A stretch of DNA of 64,000 bases from Streptomyces sp. CNQ-509 (GTDB taxonomy: Bacteria; Actinomycetota; Actinomycetes; Streptomycetales; Streptomycetaceae). The notes below the pieces were generated by a model. The model was not told the origin of the DNA. It was given only the letters and a program-made list of their open reading frames with translations, and ran no database searches. Position 1 is the stretch's first letter, and the number at the start of each line of letters is the position of its first letter. Below, piece by piece: positions 57,080 to 64,000 of the stretch. The stretch covers positions 6,999,447 through 7,063,446 of the forward strand of contig NZ_CP011492.1 of assembly GCF_001011035.1 (NCBI RefSeq). The letters are read 5' to 3'. The translations under genes were made by a program, and so were the position numbers.

Positions 57080-59625
57080 GCCTCACCATCGGGATCGACC
57101 TCGGCACCACGAACAGCCTCGTCGCCGTGCCCGCCGACGCGGACATCCCGGGCAAGCAGGAGCTGATCAGGACCGGGCGGTTGAAGCCGGTCGGCGGCGC
57201 CCTGATCATCACCGACGCGTACCAGGCGCCCCTCACCCCGTCGGTGGTGTGGCTGGAGGAGGACGGCACGCCCGTCGTGGGCAGCCTGGCCAAGAGCAAG
57301 GTCAAGTACGACGGGCAGCCGCCGCCCGCGATGTTCTTCAAGCGCACGATGGGCACCGACCAGCGGGTGACCGCGGGACACGCCTCCCTGACACCGCAGC
57401 AGGCGTCCACGCACGTGCTGCGCCGGCTCAAGGACCTCGCGGAGGAGGTCCTTCAGGTCCCCGTGGACCAGGCGGTCGTCACCGTGCCCGCGTACTTCGA
57501 GATGCGGGCGAAGAACGAGACGGTGCAGGCCGGCCTCGACGCCGGCCTGGCGAAGGTGGAGACCCTCATCGAGCCGTTCGCCGCCGCCCTCATGTCCACC
57601 CACGAGCAGCAGCCGGAAGGGCCGCGGACGTTCCTCGTGTACGACCTGGGCGGCGGGACGTTCGACGTGTCCGTCGTGACCTGGAGCCCGGAGGCCGGTT
57701 TCGAGCACCTCGCCTTCGAGGGCGACCGCTACCTGGGCGGGTACGAGTTCGACAAGGCCGTCGTGCGCTGGATGGCCGAGCAGCGGCCCGCGTACGACCT
57801 CAGGCTCGACCCGGAGGAACCGGAGGAGGCCCGGCTGCTCGCCCGGCTGCTGGTCCGGGTGGAGTCCGAGAAGCACTTCCTCTCCCGGGAGACGCAGACC
57901 GAGATCTACGTGGAGGGGGAGGCGGACCGCGCCGGCATCCCCATGACCATCAAGCTGCCCTTCTCCCGCGCCGAGTTCGAGGACCTGATCCGGCAGGACG
58001 TGCAGCGCACCTTCGACCACTGCGACGCCGCGCTGCAGCGGGCGGGCCTCGGCCCCGCGGACCTCGACGAGATCGTCCTGGTCGGCGGCTCGTCGCGGGT
58101 GCCGATGATCAGCCGGCTGCTGCGGGAGAGGTTCGGCCGCGAGCCGCGGCTGATCGACCCCGACCTGTGCGTCGCGGTCGGCGCCGGCATCAAGGCGGGC
58201 GCCGCCGGCGTCCGGCAGGGCGTCCTCGAAGTCGACCAGGTGACGGCCACCCTGCCCGCGACCGACATCACCGGCAGGGTTCACCCGGGCGGGCACGGCA
58301 CCGCGCCGGGCGACCTGCACGTCCTGCTGCGCTCCGGAGACGGCGTCCAGAGCCACCGGCAGGAGACCGACGCCGAGGGCAGGTTCGTCTTCGACGACGT
58401 CGCGCTGCACGACGGGGAGAACGAGTTGACGATCACGGTCGTCGCGGGCGGAAAGGAGATCGAGAGCCGGCGGATCACCGTCGCGCCGGGCCACGAGCCG
58501 CCGCCCACCGACGAGGGCGACGTGCTGGCGCACGACTTCTTCGTGGAGCTGGCGGAGGGCCCGTACCGGATCGCCGAGGCGGGCACCAAGCTGCCCCACC
58601 ACACCGACTTCCTGCTGGAGACCGCGGGCCAGGGGGTGCTGCTGCGGGTCCGGCTGCACGAAGGGCTCATCCCCATCGGCCAGGTGGACGTCGACGGCCT
58701 GCCCAGCACGCTGCCCGCCGGCACCCCGCTCGAACTGGAGCTGGAGTTCCGGCCCGACTGGTCGATCGAGGCGGAGGTACGGATCCCCGCGGTCGGCGCG
58801 CAGGGCCGGGCGGTGATCTCCGTACCGCGGGAACACGTGCCCTCCTGGGACGAACTGCAGCAGCATTACCTGGAGGTCAGGTCCGGCTGGCAGGAGCGGC
58901 GGGCGGTCGCCAGGCCGGAGGACGCCATGCGCTACGGACCGCGGCTGGACGCACTCCTCCAGGAGTGCACGGCGCTGCTCAACCAGCGCCAGGACCGGGC
59001 CAAGAGCCACCACAAGCTGCGCGAGGCCGAGACCCTGCTCGGCAACATCCGGCTGCCGGGCGCGGACCCGATGCACCCGCCGATGCCGGAGTTCGAGAAC
59101 AAGCTGGTCGAGCTGGCCGCGCTCTGCGACGACCTCGCGCGCGTCGACGCCAGGGAGGCGCAGCAGCACCGGGAGAGCATCCCCGGCCTGCGCGCCGCCG
59201 GGATGGCGGCGTACCAGTCGGGCAACAGCATGGACTGGCACAGCATCAACCAGGCGGTCGAGGACCGGTGCGCGGCGGTACGCGCGCGGTTCCAGGCCGA
59301 CCAGCCGCCCCCGAGTCCGGCGAACATCCAGCTCATGCTCTACCGGGAGCTGGAGGAACTGGACCGCGCGCTCCAGGACATCGACCAGCTCACCGAGGGG
59401 CGCTACCGGGGCCGGACCGAGGAGTTCCGCGCCGAGGTGGCCGCGGTCGTCCAGGCGGTGGGCAGCATCGTGACGGAGGACCCGCAGGCCGCGGGCCGTT
59501 TCGCCGGGATCTACCGCAGCCGGCTGCAGCCGCTGGCCGCACGGATCGAGCGCTGGATGGAAGAGATCAAGGCCGGCGAGCCCGGAGTGATCTGGCCCCG
59601 GCTGCCGCAGGCCGGCGGGAGGTAG
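57076..59625 (+). CDS. Hsp70 family protein (right arm, intact ATPase)
   Basis: 849 aa from the GTG in a GTGA overlap. The N-terminal ATPase domain has phosphate-1 loop GIDLGTTNSLVAV, PAYFEMRAKNETVQAG, phosphate-2 loop VYDLGGGTFDVSVV and VGGSSRVPMISRLL. An insert of about 20 residues near residue 25 is unusual. After a beta-rich middle (about 385-570, with a carboxypeptidase-regulatory-like strand pattern GRFVFDDVALHDGENELTI), the last 280 residues are helical. It differs clearly from the left-arm Hsp70, so the two arms are not a simple duplication. It sits behind its own J-like and GrpE-like genes. Confidence 0.93.
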   Translation: MSLTIGIDLGTTNSLVAVPADADIPGKQELIRTGRLKPVGGALIITDAYQAPLTPSVVWLEEDGTPVVGSLAKSKVKYDGQPPPAMFFKRTMGTDQRVTAGHASLTPQQASTHVLRRLKDLAEEVLQVPVDQAVVTVPAYFEMRAKNETVQAGLDAGLAKVETLIEPFAAALMSTHEQQPEGPRTFLVYDLGGGTFDVSVVTWSPEAGFEHLAFEGDRYLGGYEFDKAVVRWMAEQRPAYDLRLDPEEPEEARLLARLLVRVESEKHFLSRETQTEIYVEGEADRAGIPMTIKLPFSRAEFEDLIRQDVQRTFDHCDAALQRAGLGPADLDEIVLVGGSSRVPMISRLLRERFGREPRLIDPDLCVAVGAGIKAGAAGVRQGVLEVDQVTATLPATDITGRVHPGGHGTAPGDLHVLLRSGDGVQSHRQETDAEGRFVFDDVALHDGENELTITVVAGGKEIESRRITVAPGHEPPPTDEGDVLAHDFFVELAEGPYRIAEAGTKLPHHTDFLLETAGQGVLLRVRLHEGLIPIGQVDVDGLPSTLPAGTPLELELEFRPDWSIEAEVRIPAVGAQGRAVISVPREHVPSWDELQQHYLEVRSGWQERRAVARPEDAMRYGPRLDALLQECTALLNQRQDRAKSHHKLREAETLLGNIRLPGADPMHPPMPEFENKLVELAALCDDLARVDAREAQQHRESIPGLRAAGMAAYQSGNSMDWHSINQAVEDRCAAVRARFQADQPPPSPANIQLMLYRELEELDRALQDIDQLTEGRYRGRTEEFRAEVAAVVQAVGSIVTEDPQAAGRFAGIYRSRLQPLAARIERWMEEIKAGEPGVIWPRLPQAGGR

Positions 59626-59628
59626 CCG

Positions 59629-60027
59629 GTGGCCGTGATCGACTGCCCGCTGTGCGGCCGGGCGCTGGCCGCACTGGTGGCCGAGTGCCCGGTGTGCCGG
59701 GGAGACCTGCGCCCGCTGGCGCAGGTCGCCGCCCTCGCCGACGAGTACTTCAACCAGGCGGTCGCGCTGGCCCGCGCGCAGCGGTGGCAGAGCGCCGCCG
59801 AGCACCTGGCGGTCACGCGCGCGCTCCGCCCGAACGACGTGGACGCCATCGTCCTCCTCGCGAAGATCCGCTACCGTCAGCGGGGCGGGCAACGCGCCGA
59901 GGCCACGGGGCTGCTGCGGCGTGCGCTCGAACTGGCCCCGGACCGCGAGGATGTCCGCTCGGCACTCGAGCAGTCCGCCAGAACGCGGCGGCAGCCCCGC
60001 CAGGCGCGGCAGCGGCGCCGCCGATGA
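59629..60027 (+). CDS. Zinc-ribbon TPR protein
   Basis: 132 aa from a GTG at 59629, 3 nt after the Hsp70 stop. It begins with a double-CxxC zinc ribbon (CPLCGRA and CPVCRGD, 13 residues apart), followed by two TPR-like helix pairs (YFNQAVALARAQRWQSAAEHL, EATGLLRRALELAPD) and a very basic tail (RQPRQARQRRRR). No enzymatic motif. Zinc ribbons of the same type recur in the kinase at 62295, hinting at a shared docking element in the system. The basic tail could bind nucleic acid or acidic partners. Confidence 0.75.
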   Translation: MAVIDCPLCGRALAALVAECPVCRGDLRPLAQVAALADEYFNQAVALARAQRWQSAAEHLAVTRALRPNDVDAIVLLAKIRYRQRGGQRAEATGLLRRALELAPDREDVRSALEQSARTRRQPRQARQRRRR

Positions 60028-60051
60028 ACCGTGTGAGGCAGGTGAACGCGC

Positions 60052-62298
60052 GTGCGCGACGCGCCTTCTTCCGGGGACGGCTACGAGCGTCTCCACGACA
60101 GAGGCACCCGTGCCCTGGCGGCGGGGAACGTCCAGGAGGCGATCGAGGCCCTCGGTGAGGCCGTGTGCTTGCGCCCCGAACTGGTGGCCGCGCACCTCGC
60201 GCTGGGCGAGTGCTTCCAGCAGACCGGCAGGCCCGAGGTCGCCCGCCGCATCTACGAGTACGCCGCCCGGCTCGACCCGACCTCGCCGCTGGCCGCGGCC
60301 GCGCTCGCCGGCCTGCCCGCCAGGCCGGCGTCGCGGCACGCCTTCGAGCTGGGGCAGGTGGTGCGGAGCGCGGACAACACCTACCGCGTGCTGGAGCGCA
60401 GGATGGGCGCGCACGGTGCGGTGTCGATCGTGGAGCCGGCCGGGCGCAGCAGCTTCTTCGACCGCGTCGGGTACCGGCGTTACGTCCTCAAGACCTTCAA
60501 CATCCCGCGGCCGTGGAGCGGGGACGACCGGGAGCGCTTCGCCAACGAGGCGAAGACCTGGATGATGCTGGACCGGCACCCGCACATCGTCACCGCACTC
60601 TGGGTCGAACGGGTCGAGCGCCACCACTGCCTGCTGCTGGAGTACGTCTCCGGCGGCGACCTGGGCGCCGCTCTCGCCGCGGGACCGCTCGACCTGGCGC
60701 GGGCGCTCCGCTTCGGCCTGCAGTTCTGCGACGCCATGGAGTACGCGGGCCGCACCCTCGGCATCGTGCACGGGGACGTGAAGGCCGCCAACTGCCTCGT
60801 CACCGCGGACGACACGCTCAAGGTCACGGACTTCGGGCTGGCCCAGGTGTTCGGCCCCGCACAGGCGATGGGCGGCCGGCTGCCGGAGCTGAAGCCGGCG
60901 GTGCGGGCCATCTACATGGTGCCGGGCGGCACCCGCAACTACCGGGCGCCCGAGCAGTCCAGGTACGGCGCGCGGGTGGACGTGCGCACCGACGTCTACG
61001 GGTTCGGCGTGCTCCTCTACCAGATGGTCACCGGCGACCTGCCCGTCAGCGGCAGCGTCGCGGCCGAGCACATCAGGGCGCGGTCGGACACGGACGACCT
61101 CCCGGCGGGGCTGCGGGAGCTGGTGCTCGCCTGCGTGGAACCGGAACCGCAGCGGCGGCCGCGCAGCTTCCGCAGCGTGCGGGGCGAACTGCAGGCCGTG
61201 TACGAGATCGTCACGCGCCGGGTGGCGCCGGAGCCGGCGAAGCCCCTGCCCGGCGACCGGGACCTGTACATCCGCAGAGGCGTGGTGCTGGACGAACTCG
61301 ACCGGCATGAGGAGGCGCTGACGTGGTTCGACAAGGCGCTGACCGTGGCCCCGGGCGACGGCTGGGCGCTCCTCAACAAGGCGTTGACCCTGACCTCGCT
61401 CGGCCGCCGGGAGGAGGCGCTGGCCTGCCTGGACGAGGCCCTCGACCGCTACCCGGGCTACCACCAGGCGCTCACCGCCAAGGCGAGGGTGCTCACCACC
61501 CTGGGCCGGTACCAGGAGGCGCTGGAGTGCGCGGCCCAGATCCAGAAGGGCCCCCTGCCGGGTCCCGGCTATCTCGCGGACGCGCTGGGCGGGCTCGCGG
61601 GCGCGATGGGCGGCCCCGGGAAGCGCCGGAAGGACGGCGCGCGCCCGGCCCGGGGGACCGACGTACGTCCGGGCCGGAGGACTGACGCGCGCCCTGGCCC
61701 GGGGGACGGCGTGCGCCTGCGCCGGGAGGACCACTTGCGCCCCGGCGGCCCCGCCGGCGGTCCCCGCACGGCGGCGGGAGGACCCGCCCCCCTGCATTCG
61801 CCCGGAGTCATGCTCGCCTGGCAGCTCGCCGCCGCCGAGGCCGCGCTGGGCCACGCGCCCGCGATCGAGCCGGCGCACCTGCTGCTCGGGGTCTGCAAGC
61901 TGGGTGACGGTGAGCTGCCGGGTCCCGCCGCCGCCCTGATCCGTACCCTGCCGCCGCTGCTCGACGAACTCGACGAGCTGCGCGGCCGGTTCCGCCGGGC
62001 CGGGCTGGAGGTCACCCGCTTCCGCCGCCGGCTGCGTACGAGCCTCGCCCGCCCCGCGGCGCGCCGCACCCGCGCGGGCGACGGCGTCATGCACCGGACC
62101 CCGGCCGCCCGCGAGGTCTTCCGCAGGGCCGAGGAGCTGGGGGAGCGGGCCCCGGGCACGGGCGCGGCCGTGGGCTTGAGCGAACTCCTGCGGGCGCTGC
62201 TGGAGTTGCCCGCCCCGCCCTGGGGTGAGCTGGCCGCCGAGCTGGGCGTGGCCGGCGGACTCCGGGCGCTGGCGCACGACGACGGGAGCGCCCGGTGA
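60052..62298 (+). CDS. TPR - Ser/Thr kinase - TPR - ClpN fusion protein
   Basis: 748 aa from a GTG at 60052. Order: TPR pair (about 10-80), kinase (about 100-390), TPR repeats (about 400-500: EEALTWFDKALTVAPGDG, EEALACLDEALDRYPG), a disordered Arg/Gly/Pro linker (about 510-585), and a ClpN (Clp R) domain (about 585-735: AAAEAALGHAPAIEPAHLLLG, then TPAAREVFRRAEELGER and LSELLRALLE). The kinase has a poor Gly loop (ERRMGAHGAV), the lysine in RYVLKTF, catalytic loop IVHGDVKAANCL (HGD for HRD) and DFGLAQV. A Clp adaptor-binding domain on a kinase suggests coupling of phosphorylation to unfolding substrates. It overlaps the next gene by 4 nt. Confidence 0.88.
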   Translation: MRDAPSSGDGYERLHDRGTRALAAGNVQEAIEALGEAVCLRPELVAAHLALGECFQQTGRPEVARRIYEYAARLDPTSPLAAAALAGLPARPASRHAFELGQVVRSADNTYRVLERRMGAHGAVSIVEPAGRSSFFDRVGYRRYVLKTFNIPRPWSGDDRERFANEAKTWMMLDRHPHIVTALWVERVERHHCLLLEYVSGGDLGAALAAGPLDLARALRFGLQFCDAMEYAGRTLGIVHGDVKAANCLVTADDTLKVTDFGLAQVFGPAQAMGGRLPELKPAVRAIYMVPGGTRNYRAPEQSRYGARVDVRTDVYGFGVLLYQMVTGDLPVSGSVAAEHIRARSDTDDLPAGLRELVLACVEPEPQRRPRSFRSVRGELQAVYEIVTRRVAPEPAKPLPGDRDLYIRRGVVLDELDRHEEALTWFDKALTVAPGDGWALLNKALTLTSLGRREEALACLDEALDRYPGYHQALTAKARVLTTLGRYQEALECAAQIQKGPLPGPGYLADALGGLAGAMGGPGKRRKDGARPARGTDVRPGRRTDARPGPGDGVRLRREDHLRPGGPAGGPRTAAGGPAPLHSPGVMLAWQLAAAEAALGHAPAIEPAHLLLGVCKLGDGELPGPAAALIRTLPPLLDELDELRGRFRRAGLEVTRFRRRLRTSLARPAARRTRAGDGVMHRTPAAREVFRRAEELGERAPGTGAAVGLSELLRALLELPAPPWGELAAELGVAGGLRALAHDDGSAR

Positions 62299-64000
62299 CC
62301 ACTGCCCCCTACAGCGGCGGCGTCGGCCTGGCCGTGATGCTCGCCCTGGGCGAAGCCGCCATGGGCGGAGCGGACGAGGCAGAGCCGGTGCACTTCCTGC
62401 TGGGGATCTGCAAGGCGTGCGAGATGCCGGTGGCCGACGCCGAGCCGGAGCCCGCCGCGGACCTGGCCGCCGAACTGGCGGGACTCAGGGCCGCCTTCGA
62501 GCGGGCCGGGCTGGACACCGCGGCCTTCCGGCGCCGGCTCCGCGCCCTGGTGGCGCGGCCGGACCGGAGCCCCCGGGCCGACGGCATGCCGGAGAGCGGT
62601 GCCGCCGCACGTGAACTGTTCCACCGGGCGGAGGAGCTGGCCCAGGAGCGGCGCGACGACGCGGTGGGGCTGCCCCACCTCCTGGCGGCCGTCCTGGAGA
62701 CCCCGTCCCCGCCGTGGGCGGCGCTCGCCGCCGAGATGGGGGTCGCGGACCTGCCCGGCGCGCTGCACCCGGACCGGACACCGGGCGGTGAGGACCGGGG
62801 CGGCGCCTCCGCCCGGGTGGCGTTCACGGTGCTCCAGGGACCGCTGCGCGGCAAGACGTACGAGTTCCACGAGCGTACGACCTGCATCGTCGGCCGGGCG
62901 GACGGCTGCACGCTCCAGCTTCCCGAGGACGAGCAGTACTCGGGGATCTCCCGGCACCACTGCCTGCTGGACATCAACCCGCCCGACGTGCGGGTGCGGG
63001 ACCTCGGCAGCGCCAACGGCACCTACGTGAACGGCGAGAAGATCGGCCAGCGGGACGCCGGCCGCCCGCCGCCCGGTGCGGACCGGCTGCTCTCGTCCGA
63101 GCGGGCGCTGCGGGACGAGGACGAGATCGGGCTCGGCGGCATCCGGCTGCGCGTCGGCATCCGCGTCCCCGCCCGCTGCGCCACCTGCGGCAAGGCGATC
63201 GGCGGGGAGCAGGACGGCGACCGCTGCGTGATGTGCCGTACGACGCGGCCGACTTCGGTGCACGAAACCACGCCGGGGCCGGAGCCCGGGCCGGCGTCGC
63301 GGCCGGCGCCGGAACCGCAACCGGGGCGGCAGCCGGGCGCGGACGGGAACTGCGCCGCCTGCGGCAGCCGGCTCGCGGCCGAGCGCACCGCCCGGCCCGC
63401 CGTGGACGAACTGTGCGGCGCGTGCCAGGGCGACCCGGAGCGGGTCATGGAGCAGCTCCTCCAGGTCGCCGACGACGGCACCAGGAGGCTGCACCTGTTC
63501 GGCGGCTACACCGTCCAGCGGCAACTGGGCCGGGGCGGCATGGGCGCGGTGTACCTCGCCCGGGACCACCAGACCGACGAACTGTGCGCGCTCAAGGTGA
63601 TGCTGCCGCGGGCCGCGGGCAGCGAGACGGCCAGGGCGCGGTTCCTGCGCGAGATGTCGACGGTCGAGATGCTGCGCCACCCCCATCTCGTACGGCTGCA
63701 GGACCACGGCTGCTGGAACGGGATCTACTTCTTCGTCATGGACTACTGCGACGGCGGCGACGTCGCCGGGCTCGTCCACCGGCGGGGCGGCCGGCTGCCG
63801 GACTACCAGGCGGTCGGGATCACCCTCCAGGTGCTGGACGGCCTGGCGTACGCGCACCAGGCGGACGTCCGCGCGTACGACCGGCAGGGCCGCCCGCTCG
63901 CGGTCCGCGGGCTCGTCCACCGGGACCTGAGCCTGCGCAACATCTTCCTGGACGGCGGTGTCGCGAAGGTCGGCGACTTCGGGCTGGCGAAGGCGTTCGA
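62295..64000 (+). CDS. ClpN - FHA - zinc-ribbon - Ser/Thr kinase fusion (3' partial)
   Basis: At least 568 aa; the frame runs off the window. It starts at the GTG in a GTGA overlap. Order: ClpN domain (about 1-150: AVMLALGEAAMGGADEAEPV, RELFHRAEELAQER), FHA phosphothreonine-binding domain (about 175-285: CIVGRADGC, GISRHHCLL, DLGSANGTYVNGEKIG), two CxxC ribbons (CATCGKAI with CVMCRT, CAACGSRL with CGACQG), then the kinase: LGRGGMGAVYLARD, ALKVML, catalytic loop VHRDLSLRNIF and DFGLAKAF. The Lys of HRDLK is Ser546. The FHA domain should read phosphothreonine made by the other kinases of the operon. Confidence 0.9.
   Translation, partial: MTTAPYSGGVGLAVMLALGEAAMGGADEAEPVHFLLGICKACEMPVADAEPEPAADLAAELAGLRAAFERAGLDTAAFRRRLRALVARPDRSPRADGMPESGAAARELFHRAEELAQERRDDAVGLPHLLAAVLETPSPPWAALAAEMGVADLPGALHPDRTPGGEDRGGASARVAFTVLQGPLRGKTYEFHERTTCIVGRADGCTLQLPEDEQYSGISRHHCLLDINPPDVRVRDLGSANGTYVNGEKIGQRDAGRPPPGADRLLSSERALRDEDEIGLGGIRLRVGIRVPARCATCGKAIGGEQDGDRCVMCRTTRPTSVHETTPGPEPGPASRPAPEPQPGRQPGADGNCAACGSRLAAERTARPAVDELCGACQGDPERVMEQLLQVADDGTRRLHLFGGYTVQRQLGRGGMGAVYLARDHQTDELCALKVMLPRAAGSETARARFLREMSTVEMLRHPHLVRLQDHGCWNGIYFFVMDYCDGGDVAGLVHRRGGRLPDYQAVGITLQVLDGLAYAHQADVRAYDRQGRPLAVRGLVHRDLSLRNIFLDGGVAKVGDFGLAKAF

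Noticed and set aside
56044..62277. Minus-strand open frame of more than 2000 codons opposite the right chaperone arm
   Set aside because: It is the mirror of strong codon bias on the plus strand; its translation is Arg/Gly/Val-rich without motifs, and the plus strand carries clear Hsp70 and kinase domains.
43027..64000. Type VI or contractile injection system
   Set aside because: Kinase, FHA, Clp-like and OmpA-like parts are suggestive, but no sheath, tube, spike or baseplate gene is visible.

Overview
The window is very GC-rich, with G/C at almost every third codon position, frequent GTG and TTG starts, 4-nt ATGA/GTGA gene overlaps, Tat and Sec secreted glycosidases with ricin-type (CBM13) modules, and CebR-type operators. 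This is what a Streptomyces (or close relative) chromosome looks like, probably an arm or accessory region. All calls come from reading the sequence. No database search was run, so family names rest on recognised motifs.

Layout. (A) 1-16301 is a plant cell wall degradation island: a beta-helix enzyme (5' cut), GH67 alpha-glucuronidase, GH43, GH27 alpha-galactosidase-CBM13, GH6 cellulase, a CebR/LacI regulator with two operator boxes, GH10 xylanase-CBM13 followed by a lectin-esterase, then a strip of gene wreckage (sensor kinase, propeller-like protein, GH95 tail) and a GH15 enzyme. (B) 16739-18097 is a transposase-derived gene that appears to have lost two of its three DDE residues. (C) 18192-23526 is a four-gene oxidative/prenylating operon: a YdhR-PhzF fusion, a Baeyer-Villiger monooxygenase, a UbiA prenyltransferase and an FAD monooxygenase. 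(D) 24030-27501 is a tightly coupled cassette: unknown protein, MauE-like, MauD-like, a Tat-exported 12-cysteine protein with two peptidoglycan-binding domains, and small membrane proteins. (E) 27657-31983 is a complete selenocysteine locus: selD, tRNA-Sec, selA, selB. (F) 31980-32908 is chimeric gene debris, followed by a divergent MocR regulator and BBE-type oxidase. (G) 35938-42946 is a stress-signalling block: SpoIIE-type phosphatase, a 1435-aa multi-HAMP hybrid kinase and a response regulator.

(H) 43027-64000 and beyond is the most unusual part. Two divergent operons leave a short AT-rich centre at about 51.7 kb. Each arm carries its own Hsp70, GrpE-like factor and J-like protein. The left arm adds an Hsp70 paralogue whose nucleotide-binding loops are destroyed, plus a TPR-transmembrane-OmpA protein. 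The right arm adds a single-AAA Clp-like ATPase, three Ser/Thr kinases (one fused to TPR and ClpN, one to ClpN, FHA and zinc ribbons), a zinc-ribbon TPR protein and a helical-repeat protein. The tight overlaps argue that the parts are made together. The likely theme is a kinase-controlled, dedicated chaperone machine that I do not recognise as a described system.
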